A stretch of 64,000 bases of DNA. Origin: Balneolaceae bacterium (GTDB lineage: Bacteria; Bacteroidota; Rhodothermia; Balneolales; Balneolaceae). Each line of letters opens with the position of its first letter. Position 1 is the first letter of the stretch. The translations under genes and the position numbers were made by a program. The notes beneath the pieces are model-generated. The model was not told the DNA's origin, did no database searches, and saw only the letters and a list, made by a program, of their open reading frames with translations. The DNA lies in NCBI GenBank assembly GCA_017640665.1, contig JAEPQE010000001.1, forward strand, positions 823,262-887,261, written 5' to 3'. Positions 36,797 to 45,087 of this stretch are shown here, piece by piece.

Positions 36797-37747
36797 TTGT
36801 TATTTAAATACGTGAACAGCTCTTTTTATATCATCCTTTTCCTGTTTGTTCTATCTTCTTGTTCGGAAGTCAATAAAGAACCAATCATAGATTCTAAAGT
36901 CTATTTGACCGTTCTTGGTATCGCCCAGGATGCTGGGTTTCCACAAGCGGGATGTGAAAAAGCGAACTGCCAGTTGTATTGGGACGGAAAAGAAGAAAAA
37001 CGTCATGCAACCAGTCTGGGGCTCATTGATAAATCAACCGGGCAGCAATGGATGTTTGAAGCTACACCGGATTTCAAAGAGCAGTTGCATCACCTGAAAG
37101 AAGAATCAGGAACTAATGAGCTTTCCGGAATTTTTCTTACCCATGCCCATATAGGTCATTATACAGGGTTGATGCAATTAGGACACGAAGTAATGGGTGC
37201 TTCAGGAGTTCCGGTTTATACTATGCCCCGAATGAATTTATACCTGCATGAAAATGGCCCCTGGGATCAGCTCGTTCGTTATGGAAATATTGAACTTATC
37301 AACCAAAGAGGAGATTCCACCATTGCAATTTCTGATAACCTTTCTGTAACTCCTTTTCTCGTCCCTCATAGAGATGAATATTCAGAGACTGTAGGTTACC
37401 GAATTGAATCCAAAAGTAAAAAAGTACTCTTCATCCCTGATATCAATAAATGGGATGTATGGGATAGGAACATTGTTGAAGAAATCTCAAACGTAGATTA
37501 TGCCTTTCTGGACGCCACATTTTTTGATCAAAATGAACTCCCAAATCGCGATATGAGAGAAATACCGCATCCATTTGTGGAAGAAAGTCTGGAACTTTTC
37601 AGTGAGCTGCCCGAATCAGAACGAGCTAAAATTATCTTTATTCATTTCAATCATACCAATCCTTTAATCCTGAATAGTATGGAGCGGAAGCAAATTGAAA
37701 ACCTGGGATATAAGGTGGCTTTCGAGGGGATGAAGATTGAACTATAA
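36797..37747 (+). CDS. MBL-fold metallo-hydrolase lipoprotein (PqqB-like)
   Basis: A 316-residue protein. The hydrophobic N-terminus ends in a lipobox (LFVLSSC), so it is probably a lipoprotein. The metallo-beta-lactamase fold has the metal motif FLTHAHIGHYTGL, with Gly in place of the usual Asp, then PHRDEYSETVGY, a late FLDATFFDQ and a C-terminal IIFIHFNHTNPL. This resembles PqqB-type proteins; the altered motif means activity is uncertain. Starts are TTG at 36797 or GTG at 36812. The gene is divergent from the LytS gene. Confidence 0.87.
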   Translation: MLFKYVNSSFYIILFLFVLSSCSEVNKEPIIDSKVYLTVLGIAQDAGFPQAGCEKANCQLYWDGKEEKRHATSLGLIDKSTGQQWMFEATPDFKEQLHHLKEESGTNELSGIFLTHAHIGHYTGLMQLGHEVMGASGVPVYTMPRMNLYLHENGPWDQLVRYGNIELINQRGDSTIAISDNLSVTPFLVPHRDEYSETVGYRIESKSKKVLFIPDINKWDVWDRNIVEEISNVDYAFLDATFFDQNELPNRDMREIPHPFVEESLELFSELPESERAKIIFIHFNHTNPLILNSMERKQIENLGYKVAFEGMKIEL

Positions 37748-37759
37748 AAAATAGGTCTG

Positions 37760-38131
37760 ATGAATAACTTCAAAAACATCTCCCCCGTCCTACCAGCCAA
37801 CGATGTAAAAGCCGAACTCGATTTCTTTGAGAAACTTGGTTTTGAAAATGTGTATGATTCTCTTCGTTATTCGGATAAACTCGACTATGCGGTAGTAGCC
37901 CGGGATGGACAGTTTCTTCATATCCAGTTTCAGTTCGAAGAAGACATGCCTTCCAAAAATGCCGCTCAACAAACTAAGATCTGGGTGAATGATTTAGATA
38001 TCCTTGAAAAAGAATTTTCAGAATCTGGCTTTGAAATCAAGCCTAGGAATAACACTCCTTGGGGAACTGATGAGTTTGGGTTTTACTCTCCCAACCACAA
38101 TGCTATTATCTTTGTAAAGGATTTGGGGTGA
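37760..38131 (+). CDS. VOC-family (bleomycin-resistance-like) protein
   Basis: A 123-residue single VOC domain. The start (ISPVLPANDVKAELDFFEKLGF) and the end (FGFYSPNHNAIIFVKDLG) are typical of the bleomycin-resistance/glyoxalase group. Single-domain members often dimerise to bind a ligand or metal. It begins 12 bases after the MBL-fold gene and is probably co-transcribed. The substrate is unknown. Confidence 0.88.
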   Translation: MNNFKNISPVLPANDVKAELDFFEKLGFENVYDSLRYSDKLDYAVVARDGQFLHIQFQFEEDMPSKNAAQQTKIWVNDLDILEKEFSESGFEIKPRNNTPWGTDEFGFYSPNHNAIIFVKDLG

Positions 38132-38149
38132 CCACTTTTTTTGATAAAA

Positions 38150-38235
38150 GTCATTCTGAGGATGCCTCTAAAGAATCTGAGCGGATTAGAACTTAGGAGT
38201 AGAGTCTCAAGATCCTGAATCAAGTTCAGGATGAC
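38150..38235. repeat. Dispersed repeat with inverted ends (copy B)
   Basis: An 86-base element. The left end begins GTCATTCTGAGGATGC (38150) and the right end (38210-38235) finishes TTCAGGATGAC, an imperfect inverse. The reverse complement of the right end reads GTCATCCTGAACTTGATTC, nearly the same as the left end of the element at 27727. It lies in the gap after the VOC gene. No gene is encoded. The remaining gap up to 38353 holds nothing else I can name. Confidence 0.75.
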
Positions 38236-38353
38236 GAACTTGGTCAATAAATGAAGCTATTGTGATCTAGAACGAAGTGAGACATCTAAAGAGTATTATA
38301 ATTGCGAACCAATTAATCGTTCCACCCTGTCGCCTACCTGTATTGCATTTTTT

Positions 38354-39616
38354 CTAGTCAGGTGCTCCGCTTATTTTCTTATCATCATTAAAACTATACT
38401 GCAGTTTATAAGAAACAAGGGTGCTTAATACCGCAAAACTGGTAAAGAGAAAAAATCCAATTTGCAGACTGGATGCATTTGTAGTAAATATTTCCACATT
38501 CAAAGCAATGGATTCTAAATCTCTGAGCTGCTCACTCACAATCCCTGAAAACCCTATAAACGCCATAAAAATGGCTACTACCATCACATCTGCCATTGAC
38601 CACTTTGCTGTTTTAAACACCAGAAATTTGGCTACTTTGCTTTCCCTTGCTTTTTTACGGTAAAGATAGAATAGCGAAGTAGTCAGTTTTGATACTGGGA
38701 AAAGCACACTAAATAAAAGGACGAGAAACCCCACCACTAAAACATCAATCTTGGATTGACTGAGCATTAACATAACTACCTCTAATATGCTTTTACTTTT
38801 AAAATAAAGTACCTGATCATTGAACGATATTTCTTCTCCAAGTAGCTGAAAATTCATTTCAGAAACTCTTGCATCAATATTTATCATTGGTAAAAGCACC
38901 CCCACCAAAAGCAACACTCCACATATTATTGTAAGAATAGTAAACTCTGTTTTTTTTAGATCCGCAGAAAATGCTACGAGTACAAACAAGAGAGTTATTA
39001 TTGTAAACAGGGCTATAGTAAATGGCTCTCTTTCGTGTTCAATTGTTGCAATTTTGTTCTTTAAGATACCGATTGCCTGTTGCTTTGTCTGCACCTGATG
39101 TTTCGCCAGAATAAGATCGTAAGCCGTATAATTAATCTCTGCAAAAGTCTCCTCTGAGTATTCGCTCATTTTTTTGAGTAGGTACTCCTTAATCCTCTCC
39201 CTGTTTTCCGGATCATTCATGAATTCAACAATGCTTTCCGTAATCTCCGGAATCTTTTTTTCCATGTGTCCGAACACCCCAAATACTGTCGCCCCGGTTC
39301 GTTTCAAAAAACCTTCTTCTTCATTATAAGCAACCTCTAATTCGTCGATAGCGATTTGAAGAAAATCCGAAATTTTTTCTTTCAGCTTCTCCTGATTTGT
39401 ATCCTCAAGATCAAAATCATTGATCCTTTTAGTTATAATCGTTGAAAGGATTTCCTCCCATTCATCAACACTAAACATTCCATACTTTACCTTCGACAGC
39501 TCAATTAACTCATCCTGAAGCTCTCTTTTTTCTGATTCCATTTTGAATACAATAAATGATGTACTTAAAATGAGTGCCATAATGGAAATTAAAACCGCCG
39601 GTCTATATTCTTTCAA
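38354..39616 (-). CDS. Membrane protein with C-terminal PqiA-like domain
   Basis: A 420-residue membrane protein. One N-terminal helix (about 8-24) is followed by a charged helical region (25-195) with coiled-coil character, then about six membrane helices. The C-terminal half has the paraquat-inducible protein A pattern (LFPVSKLTTSLFYLYR, then AKWSMADVMVVAIFMAFIGFSG). PqiA proteins are inner-membrane partners of MCE-type lipid transport, but no MCE gene is near. The long N-terminal helical region is unusual for the family. It converges with the VOC gene across the repeat-bearing gap. Confidence 0.82.
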   Translation of the reverse strand: MKEYRPAVLISIMALILSTSFIVFKMESEKRELQDELIELSKVKYGMFSVDEWEEILSTIITKRINDFDLEDTNQEKLKEKISDFLQIAIDELEVAYNEEEGFLKRTGATVFGVFGHMEKKIPEITESIVEFMNDPENRERIKEYLLKKMSEYSEETFAEINYTAYDLILAKHQVQTKQQAIGILKNKIATIEHEREPFTIALFTIITLLFVLVAFSADLKKTEFTILTIICGVLLLVGVLLPMINIDARVSEMNFQLLGEEISFNDQVLYFKSKSILEVVMLMLSQSKIDVLVVGFLVLLFSVLFPVSKLTTSLFYLYRKKARESKVAKFLVFKTAKWSMADVMVVAIFMAFIGFSGIVSEQLRDLESIALNVEIFTTNASSLQIGFFLFTSFAVLSTLVSYKLQYSFNDDKKISGAPD

Positions 39617-39771
39617 TCCTTTTTAGCTAGTGCTTATTAGTTTTCAAGATAGCCAACATAGATATTGTAGCAAATAAAGAGTGCCATTTGTCTGTTTTTT
39701 TCTCTTCAGCAATACATTTATGCTCCTTAGTATTAACTTATTGAGAACTGACGAATTCAATTTATGGTGTT

Positions 39772-40980
39772 ATGTATCGAAACTTAATATTTCTATTTCT
39801 ACTTCTAATCAGCTCTTCCGCTTTTGCTCAAACTTATTTTCCGGGCACGTGGGGAAACTGGGAAGCGAAAACTCCCCAGGAACTTGGGCTTAATCCGGAT
39901 TCAATTCAGGCCGCTGTTGAGTTTGCTCAATCTATGGAAAATACAAATCCAAGAAATATGGAGATGAATCACTATCAAACCTTTGGTCGCGAACCTTTTG
40001 GGGATGGGGTCGGCCCTTTTAAAGAACGTGGTGATCAAACCGGGATCGTCATCAAAGACGGATACATTGTAGCAGAATGGGGAGAGCCTTTTCGTGTAGA
40101 TATGACTCACAGTGTTACCAAGACTTTTCTAAGCAGTACGGTAGGTTTAGCGTATGATATGGGACTAATCCGGGATGTGCACGATAAAGTAGATGAATAC
40201 ATGGCACCAGTCCTTGTGATGGAATTTGATGATAACCTTCCTAAGTCCGATGATATTGGAAAGCCTAAAGTTCTGGAGCCTTTTAAAGGAGAACATAACT
40301 CCGAAATAACCTGGGATCATTTACTCCGACAAACTTCTGATTGGGAGGGTACCTTATTCGGTAAACCGGATTGGGCAGACCGACCGAGCGGTCCCAGAGC
40401 AGAATGGATTACCAGAGAACGCCATAAACCTGGAACTGAATGGGAGTACAATGATGTGCGCGTAAATCTTCTGGCACTTGCAGCGATGAACGTGCTGAGA
40501 GAGCCTCTTCCAAAAGTCCTCCGCGAAAAAATGATGGATAAAATCGGAGCATCACCCACCTGGCGATGGCAGGGCTACGAAACCAGCTGGATAGTGATTG
40601 ATGGTCAGCTTATGCAAAGCGTGAGTGGTGGCGGTCATTGGGGTGGTGGCATGTTTATCTCTGCCCGGGACCAGGCACGTCTCGGATATTTACTTTTAAA
40701 TGATGGCAACTGGAATGGAGAGCAGATTCTCTCCAAAGAATGGCTGGATATGGCCCGAACCCCAACCGAAGCAAATACAGGGTATGGTTACATGAATTTC
40801 TTTTTGAATGGCGATAAAGAAGGTCTGCCGAGTGCTCCTGAGTCTTCTGTTCGTCACCTGGGTGCCGGAACCAATATGGTATATGTAGACCCTGAAAATG
40901 ATTTGGTTATTGTTGCTCGCTGGATTCAAAATTCAGCTATGGATGGAATTGTACGAAGAGTTATCGGGGCCATTGAGTGA
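39772..40980 (+). CDS. Serine hydrolase, beta-lactamase family (class C-like), secreted
   Basis: A 402-residue protein with a signal peptide (MYRNLIFLFLLLISSSAFAQ). The beta-lactamase/penicillin-binding fold has the nucleophile motif SVTK at 114-117 and a Tyr motif in WEYNDVRVN; the third motif may be GGGHWGGGM. Proteins of this kind include esterases, D-aminopeptidases and beta-lactamases, and the sequence does not choose among them. The stop overlaps the GTG of the next gene (GTGA). Confidence 0.9.
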   Translation: MYRNLIFLFLLLISSSAFAQTYFPGTWGNWEAKTPQELGLNPDSIQAAVEFAQSMENTNPRNMEMNHYQTFGREPFGDGVGPFKERGDQTGIVIKDGYIVAEWGEPFRVDMTHSVTKTFLSSTVGLAYDMGLIRDVHDKVDEYMAPVLVMEFDDNLPKSDDIGKPKVLEPFKGEHNSEITWDHLLRQTSDWEGTLFGKPDWADRPSGPRAEWITRERHKPGTEWEYNDVRVNLLALAAMNVLREPLPKVLREKMMDKIGASPTWRWQGYETSWIVIDGQLMQSVSGGGHWGGGMFISARDQARLGYLLLNDGNWNGEQILSKEWLDMARTPTEANTGYGYMNFFLNGDKEGLPSAPESSVRHLGAGTNMVYVDPENDLVIVARWIQNSAMDGIVRRVIGAIE

Positions 40981-41405
40981 AGGAAAAAACTCTTTCAGAG
41001 TTTCGAGTTAAAGTCTCTTTTGATAAGTTGATCCATGCAGTTTATAAAAAGGCTAATCCGAGAAAAATCTCAGAGAAAGAAGCCTACTTTAGCATGAAGT
41101 TCTACCCAAATATATTTGTTGAGGGAGCTATTACTAATGAAGGGGATACCTGCTTAATTGAGTTTAATCTTGAAATAAAATTGTTGCCTATAAAAATAAT
41201 AAAATATACTTCTATACTATTTGCGACAATAGCTATCCTCATGATCCTATTCTCAGATATGCCTCTTTCTGAAAAAGCCGTGACTTCTTTTTTTGTGCTT
41301 GGAATTGTACCTCTTGTATATTTTACGCTCTTTTTAAATACAGAACTATTTAAAGCAATTGCAGACTCGAATGTCAGAAAGATATTCAGAAGTGCAGCTA
41401 ACTAA
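40977..41405 (+). CDS. Small membrane protein of unknown function
   Basis: A 142-residue protein with a soluble N-terminal half (about 1-75, basic with beta character) and two membrane helices at about 77-94 and 104-123 (YTSILFATIAILMILF, FFVLGIVPLVYFTLFL). It is not recognised. Its GTG start overlaps the TGA of the serine hydrolase gene, implying translational coupling. Confidence 0.75.
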   Translation: MKEKTLSEFRVKVSFDKLIHAVYKKANPRKISEKEAYFSMKFYPNIFVEGAITNEGDTCLIEFNLEIKLLPIKIIKYTSILFATIAILMILFSDMPLSEKAVTSFFVLGIVPLVYFTLFLNTELFKAIADSNVRKIFRSAAN

Positions 41406-41434
41406 TCATTATAGAATTCAATCTATGATTTGAA

Positions 41435-42100
41435 ATGAAAAATCTCCAAGAAAAAACAGCCATCATTATCGGGGCTACCGGACTGGTGGGTTCACATATC
41501 TTGCAGCTCTTACTTTCTGATGAGCGGTATAGCAAGGTGCTTGTCTTTCACAGGAGATCCACGGGCGTTTCCCATCCCAAGCTCACCGAACATATTATCA
41601 ATTTTGATGCTATTGAAGATTGGAAAGAACTTCTGGTTGGTAATGAGTTGTATTCTGCATTAGGAACTACCATCAAACAAGCCGGATCGCAAGAAGCCCA
41701 GTGGACTATTGATTACGACTATCAATTTGAGGTAGCCAAAGCTGCGGCGCAAATTGGGGTAGAATCTTATGCGCTGGTTTCTTCCATCGGGGCAACTGCT
41801 GAAACCGGGAACTTCTATCTGAAAATGAAAGGTCAGCTTGATGAAGAGGTTCAGGAACTAGGCTTCAAAAAGACTCTCATCGTTCGACCATCTTTTCTGA
41901 AAGGTGAAAGAATAGAATCTAGGTTCTTGGAAAAGATCGGTATTACTGCCGCTGAACTATTTACTAAGATACCCGGGTTAAAAAAGTATAAACCTATCCA
42001 TGCCAAACAAGTTGCACAAGCTTTGATCAATGGACTTAATGACTCTGACTCAAAAACTATGTACGAAGGGGATGAGGTTTTTGGGTTGTCAGGAAAGTAA
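41435..42100 (+). CDS. NAD(P)-binding Rossmann oxidoreductase (atypical SDR)
   Basis: A 221-residue Rossmann-fold protein with the dinucleotide motif IIIGATGLVGSHI at residues 10-22 and the SSIGATAETGNFYLKMKGQLDE segment, in which a Tyr-x-x-x-Lys pair of the SDR type is present. The C-terminal IVRPSFLKGER is typical of the HTATIP2/NmrA-like group of short atypical SDRs. The substrate is unknown. It lies tail to tail with the WYL regulator gene, eight bases apart. Confidence 0.88.
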   Translation: MKNLQEKTAIIIGATGLVGSHILQLLLSDERYSKVLVFHRRSTGVSHPKLTEHIINFDAIEDWKELLVGNELYSALGTTIKQAGSQEAQWTIDYDYQFEVAKAAAQIGVESYALVSSIGATAETGNFYLKMKGQLDEEVQELGFKKTLIVRPSFLKGERIESRFLEKIGITAAELFTKIPGLKKYKPIHAKQVAQALINGLNDSDSKTMYEGDEVFGLSGK

Positions 42101-42108
42101 AAGCTTAT

Positions 42109-43152
42109 TTATTCTTCTTCATGCTCGTTAAATGGGTAGTTAATATTATCATAGTTTTTGATTGCTATGCGAAGCTTCTTGTTGATTTGAGTCACCAGTT
42201 TTCTTGGCCCAAGCACTTTCATTGAATCCCCAAAACTCAAAATTTTACCTTCCAGTTCTAAATTCAACTGTACATCTAAGGTGATTATCACCCCTCGATT
42301 AACAATCATATCAAGTTTTTGAGATGGATGAAGAGGCTTAGTGATAACATAGGGAGCCATTTTTTGGGCTACAAAAATTTTAACTCTTCTCGTACTTGAG
42401 TTCGGATTAACTGTTACTCCAACCACGTGTTTAAAATATTCTTTAGCTGTCGTATTAACCTTCACGTATTCAGTTCTTGCAGCAGAATCGATTTTTTTTA
42501 TTCTATCTAATGCAATTACCATAATGTTCTGTCCTTCTTCTTTAACTCCTACCAAGAACCACCGGTTATTGAATTCTTTAAGAAACTGAGGGTGAAATTC
42601 AAACTCACCCGGTTTTCTTGCTCGAAAGGATTGATAGGTTATCTTAAGAACTCTCTCTTTTTGAATTGCTTGGTAAAGCTCATCTAAATAATGGATTCCT
42701 TTTAGCCCTTCTGTTTTCTCAAAGTCAATGATTGACCTGTTCTCCGATTTGCTGGTATTGACCTTATCTTCCAGCCTCTTGATCATCTCTTCCATGTCTT
42801 CAAAGTGAGAAAAACCTTTGAATTGTTTTAATATCTCTACTACTTCATTCAGAGTCCCCAAATCCTGATCGGTCAGAGGGATATTTGTGATTGTATACGT
42901 AGGATCAGAATAGGTATAATATTTTTTCTCTTTTACAATAATGGGAGCGTTGTAACCCAATTTATCAGACCGCATTATCTGGATATCCCCCTGAATTGTT
43001 CTCTTACTAACTCCTTTTTCTATCCCTTCATACTCATATAGGGCTTCCGAACATTCGTGAATCAACTCATTAAGGCTCCAGAGTTTTTGCCTGTTTCTTA
43101 AGCATTTATCTATAGTTCTGTATCGTATTAAAGCATTTCTATTTACAGGCAT
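42109..43152 (-). CDS. WYL-domain transcriptional regulator, divergent from rsr
   Basis: A 347-residue regulator. The N-terminal winged helix (about 1-75: ALIRYRTIDKCLRNRQKLW, then GVSKRTIQGDIQIMRS) should bind DNA. The middle is helical. A WYL domain (about 150-240) has the ligand-type motifs LKITYQSFRARKPGEFEFHP and NRWFLVGV, followed by a C-terminal WCX extension (240-335). WYL proteins sense nucleic-acid-type or nucleotide ligands and often control defence or repair genes. It is divergent from the Rsr gene with 105 bases between start codons, so it probably controls the Rsr-RNA-RtcB operon. That replaces the sigma54 activator RtcR of enterobacterial rtc operons. Confidence 0.92.
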   Translation of the reverse strand: MPVNRNALIRYRTIDKCLRNRQKLWSLNELIHECSEALYEYEGIEKGVSKRTIQGDIQIMRSDKLGYNAPIIVKEKKYYTYSDPTYTITNIPLTDQDLGTLNEVVEILKQFKGFSHFEDMEEMIKRLEDKVNTSKSENRSIIDFEKTEGLKGIHYLDELYQAIQKERVLKITYQSFRARKPGEFEFHPQFLKEFNNRWFLVGVKEEGQNIMVIALDRIKKIDSAARTEYVKVNTTAKEYFKHVVGVTVNPNSSTRRVKIFVAQKMAPYVITKPLHPSQKLDMIVNRGVIITLDVQLNLELEGKILSFGDSMKVLGPRKLVTQINKKLRIAIKNYDNINYPFNEHEEE

Positions 43153-43257
43153 TTCAAAAATTTTTTAAGAAAATCTAAAAAAAAACTTTACTACGCAAAA
43201 AGACTGCGCACTTGACTCATATCATTGTGTCGTAAAAAGAAAACTAACCTTAGAAAA
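43153..43257 (+). promoter_or_regulatory. Divergent promoter/operator region between WYL regulator and rsr
   Basis: A 105-base intergenic region that must hold both promoters. It includes the inverted repeat CGCA-aaaagac-TGCG (43194-43197 and 43205-43208), a candidate regulator half-site pair, and a TTGACT at 43212-43217 that could be a -35-like box for the plus strand. The boxes are weak by eye. The region is otherwise A/T-rich. Confidence 0.4.
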
Positions 43258-44778
43258 ATGAAATTCAACCTATTGAAAAGAAGAAAAAGTCAGGTCCTCA
43301 ATTATGAGGGGGAGAAAGCAATCCGGCTTTCTCCCAAAATGGAGCTTTATACAGCTGTAGTAACTGCCGGGCTTGGTAACTATAATTACTCAACAGAAGA
43401 AGATCGACTGAATCGAATTAAAAATTTGATTCCTATGGTGGATCCTGTTTTTGTAGCAAAGTTAGCGGTGTATGCCCGTACCAAAATGTACCTTAGGTCT
43501 ATTCCTCTGGTTCTGGTTACTGAGTTGGCAAAAATACATAACGGAGATAGTCTTATTAGTAAAACAATTGTCAAAGTGATTGGAAGAGCCGATGAAATTA
43601 CCGAGCTCCTAGCTTGTTATGTAGCTATGAACAAACGTTCCAGATACAAAAAGTTGAATAAACTTTCTAAACAGATTCAAAAGGGATTAGCTAACTCTTT
43701 CAATAAGTTTGACGAGTATCAGTTTGCAAAGTATGATCGTCCTGCAGAAATCACTTTACGCGATGCTCTTTTTCTGGTACGCCCTAAAGCTGATTCTTAT
43801 AAACAACAATTATTGTTTAACAAGATTGTGGATAAACAGCTAAACACTCCTTATACATGGGAGGCTGAGCTATCTGAATTAGGACAAAGACCTTTTAGCA
43901 ATCAATTAGAAAGAGATGCTGCTTTCTGTGAAAAGTGGGAAGAGCTAATTACTAGTGGTAAGCTTGGGTATATGGCTTTACTCAGAAACCTGAGAAATAT
44001 ACTCGAGATTGGTGTTAGTTCAGATTCTATTAATACTGTGGGTCTCAGAATTCGATCTGAAAACGAAGTTGCAAAATCTAAGCAATTACCATTCAGATTC
44101 CTTTCTGCCTATCGTGAAATAAAGAAGGTGAAAAGCGAATATTCTTCTTTTATCCTCGACTGTTTGGAAGATGCAGCAACAACTTCTGTTTCAAGTTTAA
44201 AGGGGTTCGACCTTAACACAAAGGCGTTAATTGCCTGTGATGTTTCAGCCTCGATGTATGCTCCCCTTTCCAAAAAAAGTAGTATTCGTTATTACGATGT
44301 AGGACTTTTACTTGGCATGCTAATGAGTAGTAAAAGTAAGAATGTTGTAACAGGAATTTTCGGTGATAAATGGAAAGAAATTGCCCTTCCATCAAGTCAG
44401 ATTCTTGCGAATACTGAATATTTGAACAGAATTGAAGGAAGTGTTGGATACTCTACGAATGGATTTAAAGTGCTTGAGTCTCTTATCAAAAAAGGAAAAG
44501 TGATGGATAAGATCATGCTCTTTACTGACGCTCAGATGTGGGATAGTACCAGGTCCGGAAAAAAATTTCAAGACCTGTGGAAAACCTATAAAGCAACTAT
44601 GGCACCAAGTGCAAGGCTGTACTTGTTTGACCTTACAGGATACGGAAACGCTCCCCTTAAAATTGGAGGAACAGATGTCTTTCTTATTGCTGGTTGGTCA
44701 GATAAAATATTTGATGTATTGAATGCGCTAGAAGACGGAGAGACTTCACTTTCTGAAATTGATTGCATTGAAATTTAG
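43258..44778 (+). CDS. rsr: Ro60 ortholog Rsr (TROVE domain plus vWA domain)
   Basis: A 506-residue protein from the ATG at 43258 (a TTG 33 bases upstream is in frame but encodes unlikely sequence). Residues about 20-330 are a TROVE domain of HEAT-like helices that forms the ring binding misfolded and Y RNAs (PKMELYTAVVTAGLGNY, LVLVTELAKIHNG, LRDALFLVRPKA). The C-terminal vWA domain (about 330-500) has an intact MIDAS motif, ACDVSASMYAP, and LFTDAQMWDS. Bacterial Rsr works in RNA quality control with Y RNAs and exonucleases. It is followed by the five-unit RNA array and RtcB on the same strand. Confidence 0.94.
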   Translation: MKFNLLKRRKSQVLNYEGEKAIRLSPKMELYTAVVTAGLGNYNYSTEEDRLNRIKNLIPMVDPVFVAKLAVYARTKMYLRSIPLVLVTELAKIHNGDSLISKTIVKVIGRADEITELLACYVAMNKRSRYKKLNKLSKQIQKGLANSFNKFDEYQFAKYDRPAEITLRDALFLVRPKADSYKQQLLFNKIVDKQLNTPYTWEAELSELGQRPFSNQLERDAAFCEKWEELITSGKLGYMALLRNLRNILEIGVSSDSINTVGLRIRSENEVAKSKQLPFRFLSAYREIKKVKSEYSSFILDCLEDAATTSVSSLKGFDLNTKALIACDVSASMYAPLSKKSSIRYYDVGLLLGMLMSSKSKNVVTGIFGDKWKEIALPSSQILANTEYLNRIEGSVGYSTNGFKVLESLIKKGKVMDKIMLFTDAQMWDSTRSGKKFQDLWKTYKATMAPSARLYLFDLTGYGNAPLKIGGTDVFLIAGWSDKIFDVLNALEDGETSLSEIDCIEI

Positions 44779-44780
44779 AT

Positions 44781-44798
44781 CCGGGACTAGTTTCCCGG
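44781..44798 (+). other. Hairpin between rsr stop and the RNA array
   Basis: CCGGGA and TCCCGG (44781-44786 and 44793-44798) form a 6-bp hairpin two bases after the rsr stop codon. No U-run follows, so it is not a classical terminator. It could be a processing or 3'-protection hairpin that separates rsr mRNA from the structured RNA array. Confidence 0.55.
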
Positions 44799-44802
44799 TT
44801 TC

Positions 44803-44925
44803 TACGGATGTTGTAGAAATGAGATACTTCGCTCAGTTAAGGGGAGGATTTAGCCTTAGAGCTATACCGGGTTCGACTCCCGGCATGCGCTGCCCCGTCA
44901 TGCTCATTTCGACCGTTACTCCGTA
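44803..44925 (+). ncRNA. Y RNA-like unit 1 with T-arm
   Basis: Lower stem TACGGA/TCCGTA (44803-44808, 44920-44925). Internal loop 5' TGTTGTA (44809-44815) against 3' GACCGTTAC (44911-44919). Upper stem GAAATGAG/CTCATTTC, a perfect 8 bp (44816-44823, 44903-44910). Inside: the conserved ATACTTCG, a D-arm-position hairpin GCTC..TAAGG/CCTTA-GAGC (44831-44862), a canonical T-arm CCGGG-TTCGACT-CCCGG (44867-44883), and a short capped stem CATG/CATG (44884-44902) where a capped acceptor stem would be. It lies between rsr and rtcB. I read it as a Y RNA with a reduced tRNA-like module. An alternative hairpin (TTTCTAC/GTAGAAA, 44799-44819) could compete with the fold. Confidence 0.85.
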
Positions 44926-44939
44926 TTATTGAACTTACA

Positions 44940-45075
44940 GATTGAGTGTTGTAGATAAGCCTTACTTCGATTCAGGATCGTGTGGTCGCCGGTTCGAATC
45001 CGGCCTTTGAACTTCGGTTTAAAGTAGCTCAGTTGGTAGAGCACATATAGTGGCTTTTCGATAGTTACCTCAATC
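44940..45075 (+). ncRNA. Y RNA-like unit 2: circularly permuted tRNA mimic
   Basis: Lower stem GATTGAG/CTCAATC (44940-44946, 45069-45075). Internal loop TGTTGTA (44947-44953) against GATAGTTAC (45060-45068). Upper stem GATAAGCC/GGCTTTTC with one mismatch (44954-44961, 45052-45059). The inner module has, in order: small hairpin CGAT-TCAGG-ATCG; anticodon-stem 3' strand GTGTG (44980-44984); GTC; T-arm GCCGG-TTCGAAT-CCGGC (44988-45004); acceptor strands CTTTGAA (45005-45011) and TTTAAAG (45018-45024) joined by CTTCGG; TA; D-arm GCTC-AGTTGGTA-GAGC (45027-45042); A; and anticodon-stem 5' strand CATAT (45044-45048). All arms of a tRNA are present in permuted order, with U8, A14, G18G19 and A58 positions kept. 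This is the layout of YrlA-type Y RNAs. Confidence 0.9.
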
Positions 45076-45087
45076 TTTTGAAATTAT

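Noticed and set aside
37760-38131. VOC protein as an antibiotic-resistance determinant
   Set aside because: The bleomycin-resistance name covers a broad fold; nothing in the context supports drug binding.
39681-39893. Small open frame ahead of the serine hydrolase
   Set aside because: It overlaps the start of a convincing signal-peptide-bearing gene in another frame and its sequence is not protein-like.
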